Assembly: GCA_029817715.1 (NCBI GenBank) | Contig: JARUPY010000538.1 | Location: 4,774,001-4,838,000, forward strand | Origin: Melastoma dodecandrum | Lineage: Eukaryota > Streptophyta > Magnoliopsida > Myrtales > Melastomataceae | DNA: 64,000 bases | Reading direction: 5' to 3' | Part shown: positions 1-11,000 of the stretch, in pieces | Layout: the number at the start of each line of letters is the position of its first letter | Position numbering within the stretch: the first letter of the stretch is position 1 | Position numbers and translations under genes: made by a program | The notes under the pieces: model-generated | What the model saw: only the letters and a program-made list of their open reading frames with translations | Databases searched by the model: none | What the model was told of the DNA's origin: nothing

Positions 1-249
1 GGAATTAATCGGGTCAAAGCTTCATATATCGAATAGGAAAAGAAAGACGAGGTGGTTGGTTTCGCTGGCTTTTACGTGGGATTCCGGTATAAAGGGCCAT
101 CATCTCCAAGGGTTCGGTTCTGAGGGGTTGGGAAAAATTCGGGGCGAGAGTTTGAGTTGGGAGTTGGATTGTGCTGTGTCGGCTGAAGGAGAAAGTGGAG
201 TAATGGAAAGGAACCTGGCATGTGAGATGTGGTATTTTGGAGTTTGTTT

Positions 250-850
250 TCATTTATCGGTTTACAAAATATTTCTAAATTTACGATTATAAGTTTTAAA
301 ATTTCGAGTCTCCTACCTCAAACTCTTAAAATTTTACTTCAAAATAAAAACAAGTTGAATTCTAAGAATTCGAGTTCCAACCAACTGTGACAAAGTCGAA
401 CTCATAGAGTTTGACTATATAAAGATGTAAAATTACATATGAAGTCGAACTCATAGAATTCGAGCCCCATAAGGAGAAGAAGTTTCCAATATTTAGAATT
501 TTTCATCTTCTAGAGCGAGTTCTCACCGAAGAAAGTCGAACTATAGAGTTCGACTTACTCTAAATTATATTAAAAAATCGACTGCTCCCTATCCTCTCCG
601 TCTGCCCTCCTTCTTAAGGCTAAAAAAGTCGAACTTAGAGTTCGACTTTTATTAGACATAAAGAAATTTAAACTCTATGAGTTTGACTTCATGTGAAATT
701 ATCACAGTGGAATGATCATATACACATAAAGTCGAACTCATCACTGTAGATGGTTAGAACTCGAACTCTTAGTATTCGACTTCTTTCTCTCGGAGTTCGA
801 GTTAGGCTGTATAGTTGAAATTTTAAAGCTTACGACAAGGGATATAATTT
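250..850. mobile_element. Short palindrome-array element (MITE-like)
   Basis: AT-rich stretch built from repeated short palindromes with the core GTCGAACTC...GAGTTCGAC, seen at about 390-415, 440-465, 530-550, 628-650, 670-690, 730-755 and 765-805. The two ends look like weak inverted repeats: TTTTAAAATTTCGAG near 293-307 against the complement of TTGAAATTTTAAAGC near 815-830. There is no coding sequence. The same palindrome core recurs in the larger element at 6245-10065, so this may be a small relative of it. Edges are approximate and no target duplication was recognised. Confidence 0.5.
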
Positions 851-2059
851 TTAACCAACGTATTGGGGAATATTCCTTGTATCATTTCCCGTAAGAAAAA
901 ACAGTCCGGACTTCCTTGCTTTAGAACCGAGGGGCCTCATCTTACTTTGTCCATTCGTGGAAGGAAACAAGAAATGGAGCTGTCGAGTTTCCTTGCCCTA
1001 CCTAACGACGCAAACTTTGATGAAACCCTGGATAAGAAATCTATTATTCATTTCTGGGTTGGTGGGGGACCGGGATCAGGACGACAAGGAGGCTGACGTG
1101 TTGCGACTTTGAGGATAGATCCGATGAATGTAACCTGTTGATCTGTCGGAGGATGGCCGAGGCTCCAGCAGTTGTGCTCCTCCAGAAATCTATCTCGGTC
1201 GGCTTCATCTGCTGCATTCCTGACGTCATGCTTGGCTTAAAACTGGGCTTGGATGCATGGGAACTGAGCTAGATCCTGCAGGTCATGGAGTTCCAAGGTC
1301 TTCAGTTTGGATAAGTGGGTCTGAATCTCAATCATCCCTGATGTAAAAGCAAATCTCACAGTCAATCTGTCAGACACCTCGAAAACATTACCTGTGCATG
1401 AAACTTGTCAAAGGTACCCTGATGCTTGGGTTGAACTTCTGCATCGAAGCAGTTATCATGTCACCATTATATCATTCCAGAAATATTTAATGAAGACGTG
1501 TCGCCCGAAATCACAATTCTTTGACAGATATGTTTCGCCTCAGATCCAACAATTGAATCTGCTAGGAGAGATAACAAATCATTATGTATATGCTCTCCTT
1601 GACTCTGGTTTATGGATGTACTTGGATTTCTCTGGTCCATCGGTCCATCTTTGGCTCAATGGGTAATTCTGGCCGTCTTATCGTCTACTAACATTTTAGT
1701 CGCAGTTGCATATGATTGGGCATGTTCTGGATGCTTCAAGTGCCAAAAGTAACTTGCCGACTCACTATCCCAGGAATGATAGGATAACAGAGAAGCAATG
1801 GGAGACCCAAGTGGAGAAGGATGCACTGTCGACCTACCGAGAATCCATCAGGTGATCGTCAAGCCTGTATTCCTCGAGGAAGGTCTCTTCGTTATACCAA
1901 ATTTGAGGGTGTAAAGTGAGAGTTCGGGCTTCATGACGAAGTAAAATTAGATGAATTGTAAGAGGCATCCGGAAGTTCTTCGCTGAACATAAACTCGCTG
2001 ACCCTCGTAGACTGCTAGCTGTACATAACCTCACAAAGAAGTGAACTAGCAACAAGTTA
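851..2059. other. Unassigned stretch, no recognisable gene
   Basis: Gene-like base composition but no recognisable product. Two open frames on the plus strand (863-1096, 77 codons; 1394-1666, 90 codons) have no family signature that I recognise and no clear splice partners. It lies just downstream of the C-terminal end of the minus-strand TOC159-family pseudogene, so it may be decayed 3' flank of that locus or remains of another gene. Confidence 0.4.
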
Positions 2060-3925
2060 TCCTCCATCCAAATTTCCCACGCCAGTGTCCTTCGAAACTT
2101 TCCTCGTGAAAAGGCCCCTACATATGGATAACAAGGCAATTGTGGCGATCTCCAGGTGCTCAGAAGTACTGGTCTTAATTGGGAGTTGCCCAATCCCCCA
2201 GCTGTTCAAGTTACCTACGATAGACAATTTAGTGTCTCGGGTCAACGGAAACTCCAGCTGCACGTTTCCATCCAGAATCATTTCCATTTCGAAGGAGAGG
2301 ACAGTCACAGTAAGGATAACCAACTCATTCCTCTCTGGGAAGTCTCTCCTCCTAAATGTAGCTTCAAAGTTGCCACCATCCACCACTTTCTTGGCACCCA
2401 CAAGCCGACCAAGGCTCGCTGAGAATTTGACTCTCGGACCAAAGAGCATTGTGTCTCTGATCATGGCACCGATGTAGTACTTCTTACCAAAAGATGTCAA
2501 AGAAAAGCCACATCCAGCAGTATTACAACTTGAATTCCTATCTCTGCATTACTGTGAACTGTATAAATCAGATCTTTCCCAGAATACTGGAGATCGAGTA
2601 CATAAGAATAACACGGTCCACCAAACGCTCTGTAAGTCGCCGCGCATTCAGAGTGGATGCCAAAGGCACTCTTATTTAAGCTTATCTTCCCCGTGACTAA
2701 GGCAAATGCCTTATTTTGGATTCCAGTGCTGCTTCTTAGTTTAATGTCATCAAAGTTGACATCGTGATCCCATCCATCTGGACTGAGAACAGGCCTTACA
2801 ACCAATTGGTCTCCCTTGCTGATACTGTGACATCCGTGTCAAGGGAGACCTGAGTCAAAATTCAGAGGGATTGCCATGTCAGGTAGAAGAAATGGCTACG
2901 AAGCACCTTGACTGTCTGAACATTCGTTGTCCGCAGAGTGATCCTCTCCTTATAGTTTGTCAAATCTCTGCCTCAGTAATCCTTCCCTCATTTGTTTCTT
3001 CATGTGAAGCGTCTTCGGATAATCCAGCAAATCTAGATAATCCTTTTTCTGGGATCTTGTCAATTTTTCAAAAATGTGATTTGTCAGAATTCTGATTGGA
3101 GGTAGCTGATTCATCGTTGTCATTGGTCTCAAATAGCAAGAGAGTGGCTAGGCATACATCATCACCAGCACAACCAGGTGCCGAGCAGTGTCACAGGAAA
3201 TTTGACAGGAGACGAGGCAGACAAGCCTGTCTGGTACCGCCCAACCTTTTGCTGGTGCAGAGGAGCAATGACTCAGTTCTCCATGCCTTTCAATCATGAA
3301 AAACTTTCACCTCGTGAGAATTCTTTCTGCAGTTCTGGTGGCTCTCTACAAAGAAAACAGGATTCTCGAGTTTAGAGTCCAACACTGCTTGATGTATCTG
3401 ATACTGAATAAAACTAGAGCAGGACAGGAAACCCGTCCGAACCTTAAAGGAGGGGAGACGAAGCATGTGCACCACGACAACAATGGTGTTCAACCACACA
3501 GTCTTCCTGAAAACTTCAGTTACTAGCTTCAGTAGGGGGTAGTCACTACTCGCGAAGATAAGGTCAAGGTGTTCGAAATACATAACTATGCCAGGTAGGT
3601 GACTTTCTAATGTAACGTCTTATAGAAAGGGTAATCTTCCGATTTCTCTTCACATTACTCATTGAAGGTGGTAGAAAGCCAGGAGTACCGATGAAAGTTC
3701 AAACCACAGATGACTCCTTTAACCTCTGTAATGCAGTCGATAGCAGGTTGAAAGGCATCAGTGATAGTCTTTGTCCGATCAAACATCGAATGTATTGTTG
3801 CACTTTCGCCAACCATGAATTTTCCAAGAACAAGTATCCTGATGGAGAAATCCAGTTGAGACCCGTCGGTGGTATCCTGGGCGATTGCAACATCAATCAA
3901 ACCCCCGTGTCCCGATTAGCTGCAC
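2060..3925 (-). pseudogene. TOC159/TOC90-family chloroplast preprotein receptor pseudogene
   Basis: Intact members are GTP-binding receptors of the outer chloroplast envelope that recognise precursor proteins. Reading the minus strand from 3900 downwards gives, in order and in shifting frames: the start of the G domain (RILVLGK, then a switch-like stretch TDAFQPA), the TPGFLPPS region, the YFEHLDLI and WLNTI segments (3583-3290), the linker LPPIRILT...KKDYLDLLDY (3132-2950), and the membrane-domain pieces VRPVLSPDGWDHDVNFD (2805-2600), GKDLIYTV and FGKKYYIGAMI (2500-2060). Each piece matches the family order. The frame breaks at least at ~3690, ~3290, ~2950 and ~2500, and the P-loop reads GKFMVGES where the family has a GKS ending, so the nucleotide-binding lysine is lost. 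No acidic N-terminal domain was found. The piece order is certain; TOC90 versus TOC159/132/120 is not. Confidence 0.85.
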
Positions 3926-4681
3926 AAGCAAAGTAATCATCAACAGCCAACCATCTTTCACTTCCCTGAAATATGCAACCGCTAACTTATCCCGCGTCCC
4001 AATCCAGACCCCCCCTCAAAAGCAATCACCCCCCTGCAATTCCAGACAACCATCACAAACCCACCTCCGATCAACTAATCTTTCCGCACACATCCAAACA
4101 TTTCAGACAACACCCAGAAAGGAAAAACCTTGCACAATTTCAGGGATGTCCACGTCCGTTCGGATTGTGGTCTTTGGCCGATACGGGTGGAGGTGGTGAA
4201 TTCTGTGCTTTCGAAGAGGAGAAAAGGTCTGGAAGTTTGGATAAGGCACATGTAAAAAAAGACACCTCGGGACAAAAAAAAAACCCAAAGTCCAACCTTG
4301 ATTACCCAAATGATTTTTGCCCACATAAAATTCCGTTTCTTGAGATTCCCAACAGTGATCTTGTCCGGTTTTGCTCTTTTGGACTGTCCAATTTGGCATA
4401 TTTTTTTCAGGCCTCCTGGGACAAATCGAGGAAAAGAGGCCAACCCAGGTAGTAAACAATCGCGTGATTCGAACAAATAATTGAATTGTATGGTGGCACT
4501 TCCTGGAACTGATCTACTTATGTACAGACAGCCTACAAAACCACCCCACACGACAAACTCCACTCCAACATCGCTCGTCCTGGGATTCCTCCTAGGAACA
4601 ACTGTGAGAGCCATTGATTTGCCTTGATTTGTCTCTCCTGTAATGGTTTCAGACACTTTTGCGCCCGGGGATGTCTCGAAA
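3926..4681. other. Intergenic stretch upstream of the TOC pseudogene
   Basis: No supported gene. The 193-codon minus-strand frame at 4075-4656 shows no recognised family and overlaps low-complexity A and C runs. It may contain decayed 5' parts or an intron of the TOC-like pseudogene: CTTGTGCAG on the minus strand near 3925 would serve as a splice acceptor just before the G-domain piece. The 3' end of the armadillo-repeat gene transcript must also lie here. Confidence 0.4.
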
Positions 4682-5917
4682 TCAAGGCGAAGAGCCCCAC
4701 AAGACCTCGGCGATGACTGTGGCGGCTTCCGCGTCTGTGTCAGATGCTTCCCTGACCCGTTCCAGTACCTCTTGCTTGAACGCCCTCCTCTCTCTCTGTC
4801 TCAACCCTTCCCCGACCTCGAGCTGCACTGCGAACCTCGCCACGCAGCTCACAAATGGATGACGGTCGAGGAATTTCCTCTCCCTGCTTCTCCGCCCTTC
4901 TCCAATGTTGTTATCTTCGGATTCATGTCCGAGGTCATTGTTGTAACGGCTCGAATCGATCAAGGCTCCACCAAGGCTCGACCGCTGCAGCTCCATTAGC
5001 TTCTCAATCAATCCTGCTTTAAGCATGGCCTCGATGGCCTCCTTCCGTCCAAAATACCCCATCTCCAGGATGCAATCCATAGCCACCAACCTGAATTGCA
5101 GATCCTTGCAGTCCAAGAAGCCAATGATCTTGGGGATTTCCCCATTAGACTCAATCTCGTCTACAATGGCCGACTTGATTGACCTTATCAGTAGAATCAG
5201 CACCTTTAGAGAATCAACCGAGGCAATGGTGATCAGGGCACGTATCGTCTGTCCCAACGGGACCAGACCCACAAAGACATCTTTGTTGAACTTCATCAGG
5301 GCAGCGATTACGAAGGCTGCATGTTCCCTCAGCCGCGTCGACCACTTAGGGTTCCCGAGGGACTCCTCGAGCCTCACCAGCAGCTTACTCTTCAACACCA
5401 GGTCCTGCAACTCCCGATCAAACCCCTGTGAGACCCGCTTCTCAAATCGCCTGAGCAGCCTGATCACCTCCTCATCATCGTCACCCCCTCCGTTCAGTTC
5501 CTTCAGGCGATTCATGAGCTCCTCGACGATCTCCCTATCGATCCAGGCCTGAATTTCTGACCCGATTGATTCGGCCACCCTGGATATCGAGTGTGCCGAG
5601 GCATGCCGCGCCAGGAAGGAACGGAGACTATACCCCTTGGAGCCACGCAGCTTCTGGACAAGCGACTTCAGGGTAGATAGATGATTGGAAAGGTTGCAGA
5701 GGTAGGGGTCGCTAGAGAGGAGGGCGTCGGACTCCGTCTGCAGCTCGAGCAGGGCCTTGATGGACGAGGAGGAGTCGGGGTGGTCCGATTCAGCGGAGGA
5801 GCCGGTGACGTGGGGGTGAGCTTGGAGCTCGTGGGAGGCCGCCTTCAGGGCTTCCAGGACGTTGAGAACTTCTGGGTTGGGGTTATGGCAACTGGGTGTT
5901 CCCCCAGTGTCCGCCAT
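4682..5917 (-). CDS. Armadillo-repeat superfamily protein, single exon
   Basis: Intact intronless ORF of 411 codons. The N-terminal ~70 residues are Ser/Asp/His-rich and probably unstructured. Residues ~75-170 are helical (LSTLKSLVQKL, LMNRLKELN, with an acidic GGGDDDEE break near 145). Residues ~175-400 consist of leucine-rich helical repeats of the ARM/HEAT kind (REHAAFVIAALMKFN, SVDSLKVLILLIRSI, KIIGFLDCKDLQFRLVAMDCI, AMLKAGLIEKLMEL), ending in a basic RRSRERKF segment and a C-terminal helix. ARM folds act as protein-binding scaffolds. There is no U-box, kinase domain, signal peptide or membrane segment, so no specific role can be given. Plant relatives are usually annotated only as ARM repeat superfamily protein. 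The ATG at 5917 is the first in frame. Confidence 0.85.
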   Translation of the reverse strand: MADTGGTPSCHNPNPEVLNVLEALKAASHELQAHPHVTGSSAESDHPDSSSSIKALLELQTESDALLSSDPYLCNLSNHLSTLKSLVQKLRGSKGYSLRSFLARHASAHSISRVAESIGSEIQAWIDREIVEELMNRLKELNGGGDDDEEVIRLLRRFEKRVSQGFDRELQDLVLKSKLLVRLEESLGNPKWSTRLREHAAFVIAALMKFNKDVFVGLVPLGQTIRALITIASVDSLKVLILLIRSIKSAIVDEIESNGEIPKIIGFLDCKDLQFRLVAMDCILEMGYFGRKEAIEAMLKAGLIEKLMELQRSSLGGALIDSSRYNNDLGHESEDNNIGEGRRSRERKFLDRHPFVSCVARFAVQLEVGEGLRQRERRAFKQEVLERVREASDTDAEAATVIAEVLWGSSP

Positions 5918-5983
5918 GGGAACTGGGTATCCGAGAATTCCAATGATTGATGGATGGATCTCGAGTGGGAGAGGAAGTGTATG

Positions 5984-5994
5984 TGTATATATGT
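5984..5994 (-). promoter_or_regulatory. Candidate TATA box of the ARM-repeat gene
   Basis: On the minus strand the sequence CATATATACAC lies about 70 bases upstream of the ATG at 5917, a normal distance for a plant TATA box with a short leader. Position is the only support. Confidence 0.3.
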
Positions 5995-6659
5995 GGATAC
6001 AACGACCAGTCAGCTTTGCACCAATTTGCAGACGGGCAGACAGAGGGCAGCCTCATGATCTTTCTTGTCCGAAGCTTCTCAGTTTTTCCTATAATCACTG
6101 TCGGACAAAAACGAGGTCGGGGTTGTAGGGGTAGCATATTCGAATCTAATTGAAGGACATCCAAATCCCATTCGATCCATCCCTACAAAAACGATTGTTC
6201 AAATCGCTCCGCAAACTTGATGGGCCCTAACTCAATATTTCTAGCACGGAGTTTTATTTCAAAATATCGTTAAATTTAAAAAATATTTTTAAATTTATAA
6301 TTTAAATTTTTAAAATTTTTTATTTACCATTTCGAACTCGAAGAGAGTTCGACTTCAATTTATAAATAAGTCGAACTCTTCGTGCGAATGGGACGATCTC
6401 ATATAAAGCCGAACTTTTCTTAGTCTTCAAAAAATTCGAATTCTATGCGGTCGAGTTTACCTTATTATGAGCAAACATTTAAAAATTTTCTAAATATTAC
6501 AGCGAAAGAGGTTGTCCGGTCTATGCATTAAAAAAATCAATCTTTTTTTATCAAACTCCCCTCCCCCTGCCCCCTCTCCGAGTTTTGTTCCGATATGACG
6601 TTAGTTCCCAAATTATTTCGCCAAATGACCTCCTAAGTTTGGAAATTCTTCAACTAACC

Positions 6660-6800
6660 TGGTGAAATCGGCCTTACAAAGGCCGACTTTGGTCATTAAG
6701 AAAGTCGGCCATTGAAAGACCGACTTTCTCATGGACGAAGTGAAGTCGGCCTTTGTAAGGTCGACTTCCAAACACTTAAATAAAAAAACGCCAACTTAAC
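6660..6800. repeat. Array of ~20 bp palindromes with GGCCGAC core (left)
   Basis: Successive hairpin-forming units of the form AAGTCGGCC...GGCCGACTT with 2-8 base loops, separated by 10-25 bases. Units start near 6668, 6703 and 6745. The units are near but not exact copies. The same core is repeated at 7280-7505 and once more at 9600-9625, on the other side of the solo LTR. Confidence 0.75.
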
Positions 6801-7279
6801 AAAGGCCGACTCCTTCCAACGTTAAAAAAAAATACTTTTATCCAGTCCAACTTCATAATTTCCGTTGTCCCATTCCAGAAATTTAATGCCTAGCCTTGGA
6901 CTGGATTGGAGGCACATTTAATTTGTCTGTCCCCAAAACACAAGACTCCTCGAAGACCGCTCCTTCTTCTTTGGAATTTTCTCGGGTTGAGCGATCACTC
7001 CTATCCTCCAGTCCACCCCACATCCATCTCTCTATTATTTTATTAACAGTGCAATGCAGTGCGTTGGGGGTATTGTATTTTATTTTTAAAAAAATGAAAA
7101 AGGAGAAAAAGCCAAAAAAAAAAAAGAAAGGGGAGGGGGAAAGCTGTTTCTCGTTACTTTTGCTTCTTAAGACAATTTACGAACCCCTGTCTAGTGTGCT
7201 TCTCCTTACTTTTACTTTTGCATGTAACTTTATCAGGGCGATATGGGATAAAAGTTTTTTTTTAATGTTGGAGGGAGTC

Positions 7280-7509
7280 GTTATTTGTAAGGCCGACTTC
7301 CTTGTTGCCTTAGGAAGTCGGCCTTACAACGGCCGACTTCATGTGAAGTTGGCGTTTTTATTTAAGTGTTCGAAAGTCGGCCTTTAAAGCCGACTTCATG
7401 CGGGAGGGACGAATGACATGAAGTCGGCATTTGTAAGGCCGACTTTACTTCGGCTATAGGGAAATCGGCCTACAAAGGCCGATTTCCTTCGTGATCGAAG
7501 TCGGCCTTT
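7280..7509. repeat. Array of ~20 bp palindromes with GGCCGAC core (right)
   Basis: At least five units with the AAGTCGGCC/GGCCGACTT core occur between 7288 and 7509. The last is cut by the LTR insertion at 7510 and continues after 9599 (CCTTTGTAAGGCCGATTT). This shows that the array was already there when the LTR element arrived. Confidence 0.75.
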
Positions 7510-9598
7510 TGTTGGATCGTTCAGGAACACTAAGAGGGGGGGTGAATTAGTGTTTATAACTTTTTCGCCCTTTCTCAGTGTCAGCGGAAGCATACTGTAT
7601 CACAGCAGATCGTTTCTCAGAATGAGAACTGCTTTACTGTAACCGTTACGACTTAATCGTTGGATTCTCGTACTAGTGTTTACGCGATCGTAAGGGACAC
7701 AGTAGTTTATAGTGGTTCGGCCTTAATCGACCTACGTCCACTTTCCACCGTAGAGGTGATTCCACTATTTGAAAATAATGGGTGCAAAGAGCCCTTGCAC
7801 TAGGCGTATGTTTCTCTCACAAAGTGAGATTTAGAATCCTGTACAATAGATGATCACTCCTGGCAACGGTCAGCTCCTCACACAGTGGACGTCTTCTTGT
7901 GTCCAGCAGAATGATGCTCACGCTCAGCAGTTGATTGCTCAAAGGCTTCACACACAGCTCGTTGTCGCTTGATATAAGCCTGACTATTAAAGCACAAAGA
8001 CAACGTTGCTTTAGTATATAAATCCTCACAGATAATTCCTTACAGTGAAGAATGGCTTCTCAGAGAGCAGCCCGTTTCTGCTTCACAGCGAAGGAATGCT
8101 TCGGCACTTGTTTGCTCAGAAGAGGATTTCCACAAAGATTTCGTCCCTTCTCAGGATGATCCTGTCTATAAGCGCAAGAGAGACAACCACAAAGTTGATC
8201 AAATAGATCACCACAAAGATCACGAAGAGAAGAACCACAAAGATCACAAAGAGAACCACAAAGACCACTTAGAAGGTAGTCCTACACTCAGTTCGGACGT
8301 GCACAGTTACCACAACCATGACTCACTGCACTGCATACCCAGTGCCTAGGGTGGAATTTTCCGATCCGTTGGCTTACTAACCCTCTGTATCAGGAGGTCG
8401 AGAGTTCTGCACAGCACTCCTGTGCTCGGGATGACCTCTTACCACTCTGGCGGCGTTCCCAACTCCTGCTCTACCCTGCAGGCACGAGACTTCTGGCGCG
8501 CACCCGCAAATACGTGTTTAACTGCTCAAACTTCGTAGGCTCGAGACTTCTCTGCGAAAAGACACGACAAGAACGGCTTCTTGCCGATGGGTCAGCAACC
8601 GGTTACTGCAATCAGCACAGGTATTCACTTAGCTTCCTTCAGACGATTCGCCGGCTGCTCGTTGAACGCACCGAGGACACCTAGTCCCTCTCACGACGAT
8701 CAAGGAATCTGAACTCAGCCCCTTGACACCCTCGCATGCAGTTTGCGAGCAATAAGAACCAGGAGACACTTAGCACCTTCCGCTCTCCGTCGACCACTTA
8801 GACCACTTAGACCACTCAGACCACTCAGCCACTCAGCCCACTTAGAAATCGTTCGAAAACTTTTTAAGATTATGTGAGGGTCGTCTGGTATAAAAAGGAA
8901 CGAAACAAATAATCGATTTCCCAAAAACGAATAATTTGTTTCCTAAAATCAGAATACAGGAAGCTGTAATCGTGGATCAGCAACAGGATGCTCAACGGTC
9001 ATAATGACCAAGAAGGAAAGGAAATCTTTGATGATATTCCTTGCACGTATAATCTTATCAGATTAAATAATGATTATCAGAATCAGATAATTAATCATTG
9101 AATATAATTAGACTGCAATAAGCAAATCTGGAATAATAATAATTATTCTTCCATCAGCGCAATAACGCAGAATAGTTTTGCTGTAATGCAACAAGGTCTT
9201 TCTTAAGTGTAACGACACATTGCTTAGGTTGCAGCGTGACATTGCTGCAGGATATCCAAGAAATATTTTGTTTCCAAAACTAAAACTTGGAAAGCTAATC
9301 TCGCAATATTTAGATGCCTAAACATTTATAATGAGATCATTAAGCTAGATTAAATGAACTTGGACACTGAGACGAATATTCTGAATTAACCCAAAATAAA
9401 ATGTGAATATTAGAAAATATGTTTCCATATTTTCAGTGTTTGTGCGTAAAATCACAGTAACATTTTACTGTAACTCAGCAAACTGTAATTGTTGTTTGCT
9501 GTGATTCAGCAACACATTTCTTAAGCTCATTACTTAAGAATAAGCGAAGTGTTACAGCGACTAGCTTCTTAAGCTCATCATCAAAACCAGGACTAACA
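7510..9598 (-). mobile_element. Solo LTR of a copia-like retrotransposon with 5 bp target duplication
   Basis: The 2089 bp unit starts TGTTGGATCG and ends GACTAACA. It is flanked by identical 5 bp duplications CCTTT at 7505-7509 and 9599-9603. Orientation is inferred as minus: read that way it begins TGTTAGTCC...GGTTTTGATGATGAG and ends ...CTAATTCACCCCCCC...CCAACA, the start and end style of many plant Ty1/copia LTRs. No gag or pol is present, so this is a solo LTR left by recombination between the two LTRs. Internal short repeats include CCACAAAGATCAC units (8185-8270) and ten-base GACCACTTAG/GACCACTCAG units (8785-8840). It sits inside the palindrome array of the surrounding TIR element. 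Confidence 0.85.
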
Positions 9599-10065
9599 CC
9601 TTTGTAAGGCCGATTTCACCAGGTTAGTAAATAAATTTCTAAATTTAGAAGGTCATTTGATAAAATAATTTGACAACCAACGTCATATTGAAACAAAACT
9701 CCCCCCTCTCCCCTACGCTTGCTCCCGTTTACTCCTTTCCCATTGTCTCCCTCCCTTTTTTTTCAATAAAGTCATTGTCCCCTCCCTCCCCTTGCTCTCG
9801 TCTCCCCCCTCCCATTGTCCCCTGCCTTTTTTTTTTAATAAAGTAAGGAGTTCGAACTCAGAGAGTTCGACTTCCTTAAAGCATTAAGAAACTCAAACTT
9901 TATGAGTTTGAGTTCGTCTTATATGGTCCGAATTCAAACTCTTAGAGCTCGACTTTTTTTTATATCGAAGTCGAACCCTAAGAGTTTGAGTTCGGGGGGA
10001 ATTTTGAAAATTTTAACCATAAATTAGAAAAAAATTTTGAACTTTTAAATTTGTTTATTAAGGAA

Positions 10066-10460
10066 ATCGGACTTCAATACCAATTTTATGATGCCCGTTT
10101 ATATAAGTGCATCTATCAATGAATTATTAAAATTTCGAATTCCTGTCATCCAATGTTTTTTTTAAAATCGAACTTTGATTTTATTAAAGAGTCAAAATTA
10201 AAAATCGAACTATGGAACTTTGATTTTCTTAGGAAGTCAAATTGAAAATCATAAGTTTGATTTTCTTAATGTGTCTTGGGACTTATTTAGGAATTATAAA
10301 GCCCTAAAATCGAATTTTGTAACTTTGAATTCAATCATTAAAGAAATCGAACTTTATAAATGTGATTTCAAAATGCAAATTCTATGATACCCGCATCGAT
10401 CAAATGAAACCTAACTTCAATTTTAAATTGAAAATCGGGACTTAATTTAAAATTTTGAAG
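10066..10460. repeat. AT-rich repeat stretch next to the TIR element
   Basis: Variants of AAATCGAACTTTGATTTT are repeated in both orientations. In addition a segment near 10085-10140 (ATTTTATGATGCCCG...ATCAATGAA) is echoed in direct orientation near 10378-10410 (ATTCTATGATACCCG...ATCAAATGAA). It is probably another decayed short element. No gene. Confidence 0.45.
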
Positions 10461-11000
10461 CTCGTCGTATAAATATTTTCCTTTCTAACACGATGCCCTC
10501 GCATAAGGGGGATATTCCATCCTCAGATTTCGGCGCCACGAAGTGTGACCGGGGATCATGTCCTTATCCCCGTCTGCTGCTCCTCTTTTCAACTTTCAGA
10601 AGCGAATGTTCAAGTATCGTTAAGTAGTTTGACCAATAAAATATCGCTAGTAAAAAAGCTATAATTATTTGCAGGAGTGAAATAATTAATTAATGGGATG
10701 ATCTGTTTTCCTTGTCCATGGGTTACGCCTTTCTTGGAAAGGAGTTGAAAAGGAGGGGGAGAGGTAGAGGGAGATAGAGTTCCCGAATACGAGGTTGTAA
10801 GATTTTGTTCGATTCTCTAGGGACCCCAACGGGAAAGAGCCCGAAATTATCGTCAATCATTCGTTTCCTTTCGTCACGCCTCCCTCCCTTCCGTTCACTC
10901 TCCATTCACTTTCTCTCCCAATATCTAGGGAAAGGAGGAGGAGCAGACTAAGGTTGGACCTTTTTAAGGATTGAGGGTGTTCGGGGAGTTGTAGCTGGTG
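10461..11000. other. Upstream region of the sucrose-phosphate synthase gene
   Basis: Purine-rich just before the start codon (GGGAAAGGAGGAGGAGCAGAC, ~10930-10950). Promoter and 5' leader of the sucrose-phosphate synthase gene are expected here. No clear single TATA box could be assigned. Confidence 0.4.

Larger units (their letters stand above)
6245..10065. mobile_element. Long-TIR element with palindrome arrays, split by a solo LTR
   Basis: The left arm (about 6245-6695) and right arm (about 9600-10065) are inverted copies of each other. For example, ACTAACCTGGTGAAATCGG at ~6655 matches the complement of CCGATTTCACCAGGTTAGT at ~9609, and ATATGACGTTAGTT at ~6593 matches the complement of AACCAACGTCATAT at ~9678. 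The outer parts of both arms carry GTCGAACTC-type palindromes. The inner part carries AAGGCCGACTT-type palindromes (6660-6800, 7280-7505). No transposase is visible, so the element is non-autonomous. Without the LTR at 7510-9598 it would be about 1.7 kb. Superfamily is unknown; a Mutator-like origin is possible from the long arms. Outer edges are estimates in AT-rich sequence. Confidence 0.7.

Noticed and set aside
4075..4656. 193-codon minus-strand ORF upstream of the TOC pseudogene
   Set aside because: No family features, crosses low-complexity runs, and is not collinear with the TOC pieces.
5025..5552. 175-codon plus-strand Ser-rich ORF
   Set aside because: Shadow of the armadillo-repeat gene on the opposite strand.
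8715..8924. Repeat-rich minus-strand ORF with LSGLSG units
   Set aside because: It is the translation of the ten-base GACCACTTAG repeat inside the solo LTR.
250..10065. CRISPR-like array because of regularly repeated short palindromes
   Set aside because: Spacing is irregular, intervening sequences are themselves repeated, the genome is eukaryotic and no cas genes are present.
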